This document shows, piece after piece, positions 22,318-33,389 of a stretch of 64,000 nucleotides of DNA. Numbering within the stretch: position 1 is the first letter of the stretch; every line of letters starts with the position of its first letter. Source of the DNA: Neoarius graeffei (Eukaryota > Chordata > Actinopteri > Siluriformes > Ariidae). The stretch covers positions 45,931,232-45,995,231 of the forward strand of contig NC_083587.1 of assembly GCF_027579695.1 (NCBI RefSeq), given 5' to 3'. Below the pieces are notes generated by a model. That model saw only the letters and a list, made by a program, of their open reading frames with translations. It ran no database searches and had not been told where the DNA came from. Position numbers and translations under genes: made by a program.

Positions 22318-22331
22318 ATTGAACTAATCTG

Positions 22332-22418
22332 CATGTCTTTGGACTTTGAGAGGAAACCGGAGAACCCAGAGGAAACCTATACAGACATGAGGAGAACATG
22401 CAAACTCCACACACTGTC
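22332..22418 (-). mobile_element. Remainder of the older V-SINE
   Basis: CATGTCTTTGGACTTTGAG through GCAAACTCCACACA is V-SINE core on the minus strand. It joins to 21381-21416 if the composite insertion is removed. Confidence 0.7.
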
Positions 22419-22436
22419 AGAAAAGAGGTATAGGAC

Positions 22437-23363
22437 AGAGGCGGCAGCAGGAAGTTTTGGATGGGGAGTGACGTGTCGCATGCCAAAGGCACGCCAAATC
22501 TGGGGGGGAGGGGGATCTGGGGGCATGCCCCCAGGAAATTTTGGAATTTTTAACCCTGTAAAATGTTATTTCCTGCATTTTGAAATTTTGGTGGAGTAAA
22601 GTTCAGTTTAATGCCTATTAGAGTACATTTCTTCCATGGATTTTTTTTCTATATGAAACAGAACCAATGATACTATAACGTAATTACGTCTACTTAGTAT
22701 CGTTGAGAGGATAACACCCTCTTACCATGGGTTTGGTCAGGGCAGCAAGCAACTTCATGTAGATCTAGAGCAGCATCAAGTTTTTGGGTGCCCAAAACTG
22801 CTTGTACGCCTTTTGAATGCTATCTAGCCATCCAGACAGGACACGAGTTATCAGTCAGATACAAAAGTAGCGACACTGTCATAGTCTTGCTGTCACAGGG
22901 TCCCCGCTTTGGCGCAAGTACCCAAGGAGACCAGATATGTCTAGACAGTTGCCACAGCAACGGGTTAATTAGTCCACAGAATATTCATAAATCAGCTTGT
23001 CTACTAAAAGTGATGGGTTTTGCAGTTCTGCGTAAGCCAAATAAGGAAAATCCCGGAAAGCGGAGGCAATCGGTGCCGTCAGGGCCAGGCTAATTTGCAT
23101 TGGTTTTGGTGCGAATGGTTGCTACCAATCTACAGTACAAAGGGATGCCGCCAGGGCACCGGGATGAAGGGACACAGTGGGATTTAATAAGGGAAAACAA
23201 AGGCATGTAGCAGGCTGTTTATTCACACTACTCTCTCCTTTTCTTCCTTGTAAATAGTCAAAGGACTCCCATCGTAACTTGGGGGGGCACAGCACCCCAA
23301 CATAATTTTTGGGGGGCAGTCACCTCTCCTGCCCCCCCTCTGCTGCTGCCACTGCAGTAGGAG
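22437..23363. mobile_element. Probable hAT-type MITE
   Basis: Ends CAGAGGCGGCAGCAG and CTGCTGCTGCCACTG are inverted, and G-rich/C-rich blocks (GGGGGCATGCCCCC) lie inside. The 8-bp flanks agree only partly, so the boundaries are less certain. Confidence 0.55.
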
Positions 23364-23369
23364 TCCATT

Positions 23370-23545
23370 TCTGTCCCCCAAGGTACAAGCTACACTAATG
23401 TACCCCTGAGAACTCACTATGTGTATCTTTCTAGGACCAAAAAGGTACATATATGTTCCAAAGCAATACATAAAGGGTACAAATAAGTACCTTAGAGAGT
23501 ACTGCCCCAGTGACAAACTGTTGTACCCTAAGGGTACAATACTGG
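23370..23545. repeat. GTACC-rich MITE-like repeat
   Basis: Repeated GGTAC/GTACC motifs (AAGGTACAAGC, AAAAAGGTACATATATG, TGTACCCTAAGGGTACAA), a pattern known from dispersed fish MITEs. Clean ends are not resolved. Confidence 0.45.
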
Positions 23546-23617
23546 CTGGCTTTTTTTCATGGTATATCAGATGTATTCCATTCAGCTAGCATGATACTGA
23601 ACTCGTCTTTTACTCAT

Positions 23618-23784
23618 TCAATATCATGCTAGCTGAATGGAATATATCTGATATACCATGAAAAAAAGACAGCCAATATTATTATTATTATTATTATACA
23701 TTCCTTTTGGGTGTTCAACACGTCTTTCTCTTTCAAAATTCTCTCAAAATCTTCCGTATTTAACAAAGCAAACCTGGCAGCCAT
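23618..23784 (-). pseudogene. Possible Crypton/KIAA1958-type amino-terminal remnant
   Basis: From the minus-strand ATG at 23784 the frame reads MAARFALLNTEDFERILKEK, then DVLNTQKE. This resembles the start of DUF3504-type tyrosine-recombinase-derived proteins, in which an acidic helix precedes a K-D-x-x-N-T motif. It then runs into an ATT-repeat-encoded isoleucine tract and stops in the palindrome. No recombinase domain is present. Confidence 0.4.
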
Positions 23785-23930
23785 GTTTGTTTACAAATTG
23801 TCACTGTTGCTTGCTAACGCGGAAGTTTTGCATCTTCAACGAGTGACCTCATGTTGTCTTGACAACCGTGCAATATCTTAAACCATATTCAATGCTCATT
23901 CTTCATTGGGTAGAGTGACGTAATACATGT

Positions 23931-24215
23931 CAAAAAGTCAAAGTCCTTCCCGCACCATACATGGCACATTTGGCAGCACCAATTTCCCTTTCGTAGCCCT
24001 CGGCCTCTCACCTATATTACATAGCTAGGGTTACAGTGGGGGGCTAGTCCTCTGGTAACTGCGAGAGTTTGACTCCCCACTTGCATCTGTATTGCCAGAT
24101 GGTAGTCGGCACCATTTTTATAATGGTCTTTGGTATGACCCAACCACGAGTTGAACTCGCGATCTCCTGATCGAGAGGCGGACACGCTAACCACTCGGCC
24201 ACTCGCCGGTGTAGG
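23931..24215 (-). mobile_element. tRNA-derived SINE, third family
   Basis: The minus-strand head has an A-box-like TGGCCGAGTGGTTAG and B-box-like GCGAGTTCAACTC. The body contains GGGGAGTCAAACTCTCGC and GTAACCCTAGC. Exact duplication ATACATGT at 23923-23930 and 24216-24223. The copy near 6921-6946 shows the uninterrupted site. Confidence 0.9.
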
Positions 24216-24654
24216 ATACATGTAGGATAAGCGATCTGCTAACAATATTGCATGCTATCAAACCAAATGAATGAAACCTGCTAGAAGGGAACAGAATACA
24301 TGTTTTTATTCCATCGAAAAAGTGTCCTGTATGTATAATAATGTACTTTATTTTCTGAGAGTGTACAGTCGAACCCAGAACCTGCTTACTGTGAGGCGAC
24401 AGTGCACCACCCTGATTTCTACTTCAATGACTGTAAAATCAATGACCAGCATAACGTCTCTAAAAAGTAAAGACACCACAGGTCTTGCACTGCCGCTGGT
24501 TGTCTGCAGTATAATATGTAGCACCGTTCATCCCCATGTGTTTCAGTGTCCAAATAACCTGCTTTCATGGCATGTCACTTTTCTCACCTGAACTGTCTTT
24601 CCATCGATAGTGTCTAATTCAAACAGTTAGTTTTCCCTATGCTATCTGCACAAT

Positions 24655-24762
24655 TTTTAAAAATTCCCCCACGTTATTCTACCATCGTTAGGGTTTTGCT
24701 GGGAATCAAACCCGGATCGCTGGTGTAGTGATCTAGCAAACCCCCACTAGGCCACCAGGAGG
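24655..24762 (-). mobile_element. tRNA-like SINE head fragment
   Basis: The minus strand gives TGGTGGCCTAGTGGG and, about 45 bp on, CCGGGTTTGATTCCC. These are A- and B-box-like elements at the spacing of a tRNA-derived SINE. The tail is not defined. Confidence 0.5.
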
Positions 24763-25644
24763 AATGACTCAAGTGCAGAGGCGTGAGGCGAAAGTAGAGT
24801 ATCAAAAAACAGTTTATTTACAATATATACACTATATACAATCCAGGGAAAAAAAAACAAAAAGTATAATCCAAAAGGTTCAAAGTCCAAAAAATGAGAA
24901 AAGAAGAGGCAAAATGCAAAACGCTCAGAAGATCCAAAAAGGTAGTACAAAGTCCAAAGAAAAGAAAAGGCAAAATGCAAAACACTCAGAAGATCCAAAA
25001 GGGTAAAACAAATCCAAAGAAAACAAAATACCAAAAAATACAAGCGCATAAGCAAGGTACACGGGACAGAGGAACCAAACCATAGATAGCACAAAGACTC
25101 CGTGACTAGGGACCAAACTGAGGGAGTATATATACCAGGGCCGGCTCTAGGTCTTTGGCTGCCCTAGGCGAGATTGAGTTTTGCCCCCCCCCCCCCCCCC
25201 CCCCAAAAAAAAACCCTCTAATAACATCTAAATAACACTTTAATCTAATTACTCTATTCTATTACTATTAAACAATGTACGGTGCATGGACAATAAACAA
25301 GAAGTCATTTTTATCTTTTTCATTATTGTTATTATTGTTATCATTATTCGCATAAAGTGTCGCAAAGTAAAATGACCACACAAATCCAATACATATCTCC
25401 ATATAATGGGCAAAAACTCTTCCGCACCCTGTTCAAAGTGTAGTGCATGGACAATAAACAAGAAATTATTTTTAGTTTCTTTTTTGCTATTAAAAGTTAA
25501 GTCATCTCTGAAGAATTAACAAATTAAATGAATAAAAAATTCTACAATTCTAAATTGTGCAAACTTAAGCACCCTGTTAGGACATCAATGGTCTGTATTT
25601 TCAAACAAAAGTGCCATTATGGGTACTTTGTTATTGAAGTAACA

Positions 25645-25875
25645 TTACAATGGGACTCGTCTGGTCTTCCTAATGGCAAATTCCTTGATAATATCATCAA
25701 ATGATATTTCTCTTGAGATCTCTTGGTTGATGCTCATCAGAGCAAGCCCATTCAGACGTTCTTGACTCATTGTTGACCTTAAGTATGTCTTCAGCAGTTT
25801 TAATTTTGAAAAGCTTCTTTCAGCAGAAGCTACTGTCACAGGTAGTGTAACAGCAGAGGTAAGGAGCGCGTATTT
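25645..25875 (-). pseudogene. hAT transposase C-terminal dimerisation domain fragment
   Basis: The minus strand encodes LPVTVASAERSFSKLKLL, then STMSQERLNGLALMSI, ending with a stop at 25645. The A-S-A-E-R-x-F-S and R-L-x-x-L-A-L-x-S-I motifs are the hallmark of the hAT C-terminal dimerisation region, closest in style to ZMYM1/TTF-type transposases. Nothing upstream of about 25875 continues the catalytic domain, so this is a terminal piece only. Confidence 0.88.
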
Positions 25876-25904
25876 CTACATCCCCAGCCGTATCAGAGGT
25901 GTTG

Positions 25905-26132
25905 TAAAAAAGGTTTTCAACCTTTTTGAGCCAGGGCGCACTTTTTTCAATGAAAAAATCTCAAGGCACATCACCAATAGAAAATGTTGACTGAAACTAA
26001 AACGCTGTTGCCAATATTTACAATATACAGTCATTCTATAATTTTCCACGGTACACTTGGTGATCTCTCACGGCACACTAGTGTTCCGCGGTACTAGAGT
26101 TCGGCAGCACAGTGGTTGAAAACACTGTACAC
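25905..26132. mobile_element. Small hAT-type MITE nested in the hAT relic
   Basis: Inverted ends GGTTTTCAACC and GGTTGAAAACACTG, with CGGCACACTAG/TACCGCGG inside, match a common hAT MITE style. The flanking duplication is not clear. Confidence 0.5.
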
Positions 26133-27394
26133 CACTGATGCACTTGGTAACATCTCCATTCAATAACTCCATCCCTCCTTTTTGGTGGGGTTTTGGTCAC
26201 CCTTGGCACCCCTGGGCACACTTTGCGCTCTAGGCAATTGCCGGCGCTGGTAAAGAGAACACATCTGAGTGCTTGTTTCGTTTCCCTGCAGTCTTGACGC
26301 ACTGAGATTGTTTCTTGTTTTCAACACGTTTATTATATTTTCCTCCAGGAAGCTCTTTGCAACATGGTTGCTTGAATGAGCTGCTAAACTGTCATTTTAA
26401 TGAGAACACAGATCAACAAAGCAACTTTGTTTTATTAAAAAAAAAAAAACGTGCCAGGCACCATTGGAATATCTCGCTGCGAAACGTGTTCGGTGTATAA
26501 AAGACCTTTACTTCAGCCCAGACTGCTCAACGACACAGACAGACTGCTCCAAGTGCAGCCATATTCAAAACAAGCAACAGATCTATGTCAGTTATCTACG
26601 TTATGCAAAAACACTCTTTAGCCAACAACACTTAGGCTATTACATGGCCAAAACAGAGAATAGCCGCGGATGCGCACTTGAGCGCTTATTGTTTCATGAT
26701 TAACAACCACACCTCACCCCACCCCGCTTTTTTTGACAAATCGCACCCTGACTACATGCTTTGCTGTACAGTTAAATTAGGCTAAGACATTATAATGCTG
26801 ACTCGTTTTCAGAATAGTGGAAGTCATAATTTTTCTCCCCCCGTTTCTGTGCCCCTGGATGGACACAGCGCCCTTAGCATTTGCCTATATTGCCTATGCC
26901 ACGGCCGGCTCTGATATATACACAAAACTAAATGGGAAACAGGTGACACTAATGAGGACAAACAGGCAATCAACACAAACACAAAACACAGGAACAGTGG
27001 CGGCCTCTAGAGGCCAAAACAAACAAGACAAGATAAGGAAATAACAGCGGCCTCTAGAGGCCAAAAACAGTCCCAGTCCTAACAACCATATCATAAAAAG
27101 GCATTGATACAAGATAATAAAGTGATTGGCAGCCTTGGCTCTAGCTGGGCCTTTGAATTAGGAGAAGGGGCGGACCTACCAAATTAGTAGGTGTACATGA
27201 CTTCGAGTCTTATCTATATTGTGCAGACTCTGGCTTCAGATAGCAGCAGAAAGTCCCTGCTGCAGTACACAAAATTTGACAACATGGCAGAGGAATTGTG
27301 GCTTTATTTCTATAGAACAAGGTCATGAAGCCATGGAGCCGTTCATGGTTTTTACAGTCATTACTTCTACTTTTCCTTAATTCATCATTCATTC

Positions 27395-27605
27395 CTCATT
27401 AGTAACCACGTTATCCTGGTCAGGGTGGTGGTGGATCCAGGGTCTATCCTGGGACCACGGGGTGTGAGGTGGGAATACATCCTATTAAATCACACTGCAC
27501 CCTTCACACATGGGGAAATTTATTGTAGCCAATCTACTGACTGACATGATCTTGGGGTGCTGGGAAGAAACCAGAGGACTCAGAGGAAACCCACTTGAAT
27601 ACATG
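27395..27605 (-). mobile_element. Very old V-SINE-like fragment
   Basis: GGGGTGCTGGGAAGAAACC...GAGGAAACCCACTTG and CCTGGTCAGGGTGGTGG line up loosely with the V-SINE body. Strongly diverged. Confidence 0.4.
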
Positions 27606-27691
27606 ACATACAGACCTGTTCACACCAGGTATCAGCATCTGTCTCGAGTCATCCAATCACAATTGGACAGCGAATACGCATCACTTTGAAG

Positions 27692-27979
27692 TCTAAATCT
27701 AAAGTCCTTTCCCGTGCCATATGGCACATAGGGCGGCGCCGATCTCCGTTTCCGTAACCCTCGGCCTCTCGCCTATTGCATAGCTAGGGTTACGGTGGGG
27801 GGCTAGTCCTCTGGTAACCGCGAGAGTTTGACTCCCCACTCACATCTGTATTGCAGCGTGCCTTGTCAGATGGCAGAAGGTACCATTTTTATGATGGTCT
27901 TTGGTACGACCCGACCGCGAGTAGAACTCGCGATCTCCCTATCAAGAGGCGGACACGCTAACCACTAGGCCAACTTATG
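27692..27979 (-). mobile_element. tRNA-derived SINE, third family, second copy
   Basis: Same family as 23931-24215. Exact 12-bp duplication ATCACTTTGAAG at 27680-27691 and 27980-27991. It sits between two near-direct blocks (27616-27663 and 28437-28483, both CCTGTTCACACC...CCAATCAC) that may be ends of an older element. Confidence 0.92.
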
Positions 27980-28483
27980 ATCACTTTGAAGACCTGACAT
28001 TAAAATGTGTCTACTGTGACCATTTGTGTTCAGATTTCATACATCATTTCTGCACGAGAAAGTGCATCATGCACATGTATTACATCAGACGTCCGCTGCA
28101 TTTATTTTCAAGCAGAAACATCCAATGAATCCTATTGTATCTACCTTTATGGAACGTTTCAAATGTGGTCTGATAAGGAAACTTATAAACGAATGGGAGA
28201 TGAGATGTGACCAACAGCAGCTGCTCTCATCTATGCTGTTATTGCATTGTCAAGCTCTGCCTTTCAATATGATTTCCAGACAGTCGAACAATAATTACAT
28301 CTTTTATATTGTCCGCGACACATCATGACATATTTTCGTTCACACTAGAAATGTGATGTGGCCACACGTGGCCCAGACCACCTCCAAATGTGGTTTGATT
28401 GATCAGATCACAATGCATCTTTGAGATGCATTCGACCCTGTTCACACCTGTATTTAGTGCTGACTACTTATCATCCAATCACC

Positions 28484-29180
28484 GAGGTGTGAATGGGTCC
28501 ACAGTAACCTAAGTTCAGACACAAACCAGGGATTGGGGACCCTGGAGGTTGTGAAAAAAAAATTATTCTGATGTTAATTTTTGGATTTCTCTCACTTTCC
28601 CAGCTCTCCTACTTATGCAGCCATTTCCTCATCTTTATACTGCATATGAATTTTTTGCAAATGCTATCTGACTATAAGGAATATAACTATAAATAACTAT
28701 TCAATCCTTGGCCTGTGCCTATGATTAACATATTAATATTTTTAAATTAATGTTTTTTAACCTCTTAAGGCCCAAGGTGATGGGAGGTGTGACTCACCTA
28801 GACAGATATACCCAAAATTAATTACAAATGGTTCCACAATTATTAGTCGATATATATAATCTTGGACTCCATGGATATGTAAAACCTCAGATAATATATT
28901 TCCAGCGTCAGTAACACTGTGATTGTTACTATGCCTGAGTACATTGTGATAAACCAAAGTGAGAAATTAACTTTTTTTTATCCTCACCTAAAGTTTATTC
29001 TAGATTAGACAGTGGATAACACCATGATAGCAATCATGCACAAAGATGCATTTTTTTCATTCAGCAACTCCTTGACTACAACTGGACAAAAAAAAAAAAA
29101 AAACCACACACTTAGGAATACTGTATTATAAAGTCCATAGATATTACAAAAGTTTTAGTAAGCATAGAACTTAACAAAAC

Positions 29181-29215
<35 letters not shown>

Positions 29216-29293
29216 TGGAAGCCAATTATAGTAGTGTTCTATTGGACCCAGTACCATGTCCATAGGGTTTAAGAAATAAATAAAGAAAAATGG

Positions 29294-29371
<78 letters not shown>

Positions 29372-30195
29372 ATCTCCAGAAGAACAGCACAGTTTCTATA
29401 AATCACAGATACGAAAGTGTAACTGCCAAGCCAAACAATTCAAGGTCAGTGACATTAATTGAATTTCAAGTGTCAAATAACATTTTCTCCAAAACTGCCC
29501 ACACAGTTGGATGTAAGAACCGCTGACACCTCAAAACTAGAGTATATGCAATCTTTTTTCCCAGATTTAGACTCATGCATTAAGACAGGGTTCTCGATGC
29601 TGGCCACATGTCTACCTTATTTTAAATTTTCTTATTATCTGGTAGTGCATGTGATGATCAGCGTGTATGTTTGGTATTTTGTACTGCTGATGTAGTAGGT
29701 CAGCATGGGTTTATTATGACGTAATTTTAGGTTGCTAAAAGGTTAGATTGAGGCTATCTGTCACATCAATGTTAAGTGACTTGATCCAGTCAAGATTAGT
29801 ATGTTATTACAGTATAAGGTATTATACAATGTTTTTTCCATAGTTATACATGAAACTATTATCACTCTTTGTGCTTTTATGTGAATCTCATTTAATCTTG
29901 TTCTTGCTGATAGGAATGAAAAATTGTCTTGGGATCTCGGATCTCTGATCTGATTTACAGTATTATTATTTTTTTAAATGCTTGCTCAACAATGGCAGGC
30001 CTTATCTTGGTTTAGGATCTTTTCTGTCCAGTTGCATATTTAGCCTACATACCACTGCTTGGCTGGCAGTTTCCCGTAGTGATGGGAATTCTGGATCTTT
30101 TCAGGGAGTCAATTCAATTGACTCAGCACAACAATAAATGTCGGATTTTCTGCTTCCAAAACTATTCCTTGCCAGTTTTTTTTTTAAATACCGGC
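28484..30195. other. No gene; microsatellites
   Basis: AT-rich single-copy-looking DNA with a TTTA run (29181-29212), a long GATA run (29294-29370) and poly-A tracts. No domain or splice pattern is recognised. Confidence 0.5.
29294..29370. repeat. GATA microsatellite, about 19 uninterrupted units
   Basis: Pure GATA repeat over 77 bp. Confidence 0.97.
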
Positions 30196-30267
30196 CAAAA
30201 GTTGTTGGACACTGTGTCCCAGTTGCCCTAAGGACCACAGACCAATGGCACTGACCTCCCGCAGTAT

Positions 30268-30608
30268 GAAAAAAAGAAAGAAAGAAAGAAAAAAACTTTA
30301 TTCATCACATGCACAGTGAAATTCATCCTCTGCATTTAACCCATCTGAAGCAGTGAACACACACACACTCAGAGCAGTGGGCAGCCCAGAGCACCGGTAC
30401 CTTGCTCAAGGGCACCTCAGCCCAAGGCCGTCCCACATCAACCTAACCGCATATCTTTGGACTGTGGGGGAAACCAGAGCACCCGGAGGAAACCCACACA
30501 GACACAGGGAGAACATGCAAACTCCACACAGAAAGGCCCTCGCCGGCCTCGAACCTGGAACCTTCTTGCTGTGAGGCGACCATGCTAACCACTACACCAC
30601 CCTGCCAC
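30268..30608 (-). mobile_element. V-SINE variant with a different 3' domain
   Basis: Head and core are V-SINE, but the 3' part is the GTACCTTGCTCAAGGGCACC type ending in an A-rich AAAGAAAG stretch (as read on the + strand, at the left). The same variant occurs inside the units at 56.8-62.2 kb and at about 61.35-61.74 kb. Confidence 0.8.
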
Positions 30609-31081
30609 CACTGATGAAGCCACTATCTCCTATTTCCTCTGAGATGTGAAAGAGTTCAACCACCATTTATCTGCTAAATTGTGTCTATGCCAACCTGGAT
30701 AAGCCGGTGAGCACTGTAAGTCTCTTTTTTTTTAACTTCAGGAGTACGTTCCACTAGATGAATTAAAAGCTTTAAAATATTCTTAAAGTATCCTAAAAGT
30801 TTAGAAAGTGCTAAATTTCAGTGTATTTACTTATAACTTTAAGAATTCTTATAGTATAACTTTACGTGACTTTCCATGACTTCTTAAAAATAACAAAATG
30901 CTGTTAAAAAGAACATTTAAGATGTCACTTAAAGTTACTAAATTTAACATTTAAATGTACTTAAAGTCACTGCTACTTTTAAGAATACCAATAAAGGGTC
31001 TTAAAGTTATTAGTATATTTAATGAATTTAAAAAGTTCAGTAAAGGGACTTAAATTTACTACTAAATTTAAGGGCTGGTCT

Positions 31082-31831
31082 CAGGCTTGTAGTACTTGAG
31101 TCCAGGACTCGGTCTCGAGTCTGACTTGTGCCTAATTTTAAGGACTCATGACTTGACTTGGACTTGAGCACTGATGACTCTGACTCATGCATTAACTGCA
31201 TTCAAACTCATAAATTGGAGACGAGGACTTGGATTTTTTCTTTATTTTTGTAACATGCCATCATCATTTGGCATAAGATATTTATATGTACATTAATTTT
31301 TATAATAATTTTGTGCAAGAGAATGCACATTCATCTGTTCATACGTCATGTTCAGGAACAAACTAATATTAATGGCACTAAAATGCCTGGAGAGAAGCCC
31401 CTAGGATTGTATGCTTTGCTTATACAGACTTCTCGTGCAGTGGGAAAAAATGCACTGCTATGTGTTCCATGTGTAGAAGAACTATCAAGGAGATGATGGG
31501 GACAACCTCGAACTTCAATCGTCATTGGGTAAGACTCCACCCAGAGAAGTAAGTGACACGCTATGTTCATTGCTCTGTTGATAGTGGGACTTGCTTGCTG
31601 ACCGGTGAACTCGCTAGTGTTAACCCTCTGTCATGTTATTTGCTCTGTTGACAGTGGGGCTTGTGTCGGACTCAACTTGGATCAGTAGTGGACTCGACTC
31701 GGACTTGACTCGGATCAATAGTGGACTTGACTCAAAATTTTCTTTAATGACTTGGACTTGACTCGGGCTTGAACATTGGGGACTTGAGACTGGACTTGGA
31801 CTCGAGGTTTAATGACTTGACTACAACACTG
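31082..31831 (+). mobile_element. hAT element relic with 8-bp duplication
   Basis: Ends CAGGCTTGTAGTACTTGAG and GACTTGACTACAACACTG. Flanks GCTGGTCT (31074-31081) and GCTAGTCT (31832-31839) differ at one base. The interior is rich in GACTTGGACT/GAGTCC repeats. Confidence 0.85.
31430..31558 (+). pseudogene. BED-type zinc finger remnant of a hAT transposase
   Basis: One frame gives ALLCVPC; after a shift, the next gives MCRRTIKEMMGTTSNFNRHW and then VRLHPEK before a stop. C-x2-C followed by SNFNRHW-x3-H fits the BED finger at the start of many hAT transposases. Only this finger survives. Confidence 0.6.
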
Positions 31832-31893
31832 GCTAGTCTTAAAGGTAACTTAAATATACTACTAAATTTAAGGTTCCTTTAAGGTTTAGAAAC

Positions 31894-32255
31894 ATCCGTC
31901 CATCCATAGCCACTTGTCCTGTTCTACAGGGTCGCAGGCAAGCTGGAGCCTATCCCAGCTGGCTATGGGAGAGCGGTGGGATACACCCTGGACAAGTCGC
32001 CAGGTCATTGCAGGGCTGACACAGAGACAAACAACCATTCACACTCACACCTACGGTCAATTTAGAGCCACCAATTAACCTAACCTGCATGTCTTTGGAC
32101 TGTGGGGGAAACCGGAGCACCTGGAAGAAACCCATGCAGACACGGGGAGAACATACAAACTCCACACAGAAAGGCCCTCACCGGCTGCTGGGCTCAAACC
32201 CAGAACCTTCTTGCTGTGAGGCGACAGTGCTAACCACTACACCACCATGCCGCCG
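31894..32255 (-). mobile_element. V-SINE
   Basis: Full-length, with an ATGGACGG tail. Approximate duplication GGTTTAGAAAC/GGGTTAGAAAC. Confidence 0.88.
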
Positions 32256-33389
32256 GGTTAGAAACAATGCAATTAAATTAATATTTTCACCTAGTGTTCA
32301 ATACCATCCTTCCGGCTCTACTGGGTGAAAAGCTGACAATGATGCAGGTGGATGCCCGCTTTGTTTCCTGGATTGTCTGCGATGTGACTGGCAGACCACA
32401 GCATGTGTGCATGCCCCACTGTGTGTCTGACAGAGTGATCGGAGTGATTAGTAACACCTGTTTCCCTTCCTCTTCACCCTCTACACCACGGACTACCACA
32501 CACAGTTCTGCCATCTTGAAAAGTTTTCTGATGACTCTGTTGTAGTTGGATGTATCAACAAGGGCGAGGAGGCTGAGTACAGGGCCGTGGTGAGAAACTT
32601 TGTGACATGGTGTGAGCAGAACCATCTCACTGATTGTGGATTTGAGGAGGGCCAAGGCACCAATGACCCCATTTTCCATCCAGGGAAAAGGTCAGTGTGG
32701 ACATTGTGGAGGATGATAAGTCCCTGGGAGTGTACACTGACAATAGACTTAGAACACTGAAGCCCTCTGGAAGAAGGACCAAAGTCGTCTCTACTTTTTG
32801 AGGAGGCTGAGGTTCTTCAACATCTGCCCAGAAAATGCAGAGGATGGTTTATGACTCTGTGGTGGCCAGTGCTCTCTTGTTTGCTGTTGTGTGCAGGGGC
32901 AGTGAGCTGAAGGTAGCAGATGCCAACAGACTCAACAAACTGATCCATGACACCAATGACGTTGTGAGGTGAAGCTAGACTCTCTGGCATTGGTGTCGGA
33001 GAGGAGGTTGTAGTGGACAATGTAGTCCACACGCTCCATGATATGCTGGTCCAGCACAAGGGTACATTCAGTGCAAGACTCATTTTACTGAGATGCACCA
33101 CAGAGTGTCACAGGAAGTCCCACCTGTGACCATCAAACTTTTCAACTCTTCCCTCAGAGTATCACTCATTCTGAGTCCATAGACTGGCTCTTGGACTTCT
33201 TTCACTCCTGTCAGAAGCTTCTTTACCCCAGAATTATTTATCATTTTAGTGCCAACTGTCCAAAACTGGCTTTTACACTATTGTTATAGATTGAAATATG
33301 GTGCACATATTTTAACATTTTTCTATTTCTATATACAGTACGTTGTTGCTGTTTATTATTTATTACTTCCTTATAATTTCTTCATGCTT

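Larger units (their letters stand above)
23549..24342 (-). mobile_element. Crypton-like non-autonomous element with terminal palindrome
   Basis: Related at both ends to the copy at 6798-7350. At its 3' side (23549-23664) lies an almost perfect inverted repeat of about 50-bp arms around GACTCATT-like centre sequence. A SINE at 23931-24215 interrupts it. The Crypton assignment comes only from the small coding remnant and is tentative. Confidence 0.45.
25136..26913 (-). mobile_element. hAT element relic with exact 8-bp duplication
   Basis: Ends are CAGGGCCGGCTCTAGG and GGCCGGCTCTG. Perfect duplication ATATATAC at 25128-25135 and 26914-26921. The transposase remnant reads leftwards from the right end. 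At 1778 bp, including a nested MITE, most of the gene has been lost. Confidence 0.9.
24763..27100. repeat. Unassigned A-rich dispersed repeat, interrupted at 25136-26913
   Basis: The left part has a duplicated block around GGCAAAATGCAAAAC and AGAAGATCCAAAA. The right part (26922 on) has two copies of GCGGCCTCTAGAGGCC. The style resembles the transcribed end of a longer retroelement read in reverse, but no coding sequence supports a class. The apparent ORFs are low-complexity. Confidence 0.4.
30725..32287. repeat. TTAAAG-rich repeat inserted in the LINE relic
   Basis: Many TTAAAGT/ACTTTAA motifs. It contains a hAT (31082-31831) and a V-SINE (31894-32255). Part of it (31836-31893) recurs inverted at 39892-39946. 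The ends are only inferred from where LINE homology stops and resumes. Confidence 0.5.
30200..33240 (+). pseudogene. LINE reverse transcriptase relic (Rex1/CR1/L2-like), split by nested repeats
   Basis: Plus-strand pieces in order are PKDHRPMALTSRSMK (near 30203-30247), YLLNCVYANLDKP (near 30665-30705), FNTILPALLGEKLTMMQVDA (from 32297), then degraded TLYTTDY, the xSDDS catalytic box near 32525-32540, INKGEEAEYRAVVRNFVTW, and a broken C-terminal region to about 33240. Order and spacing fit one jockey-group LINE copy. A V-SINE (30268-30608) and a block at about 30725-32287 were inserted into it. Frameshifts and stops are abundant. The clade name is from memory of the motifs. Confidence 0.72.

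Noticed and set aside
24747-25116. Hydrophobic open frames on the minus strand resembling membrane proteins
   Set aside because: They come from A/T-rich repeated DNA with internally duplicated blocks; the apparent hydrophobicity follows from T-rich codons.
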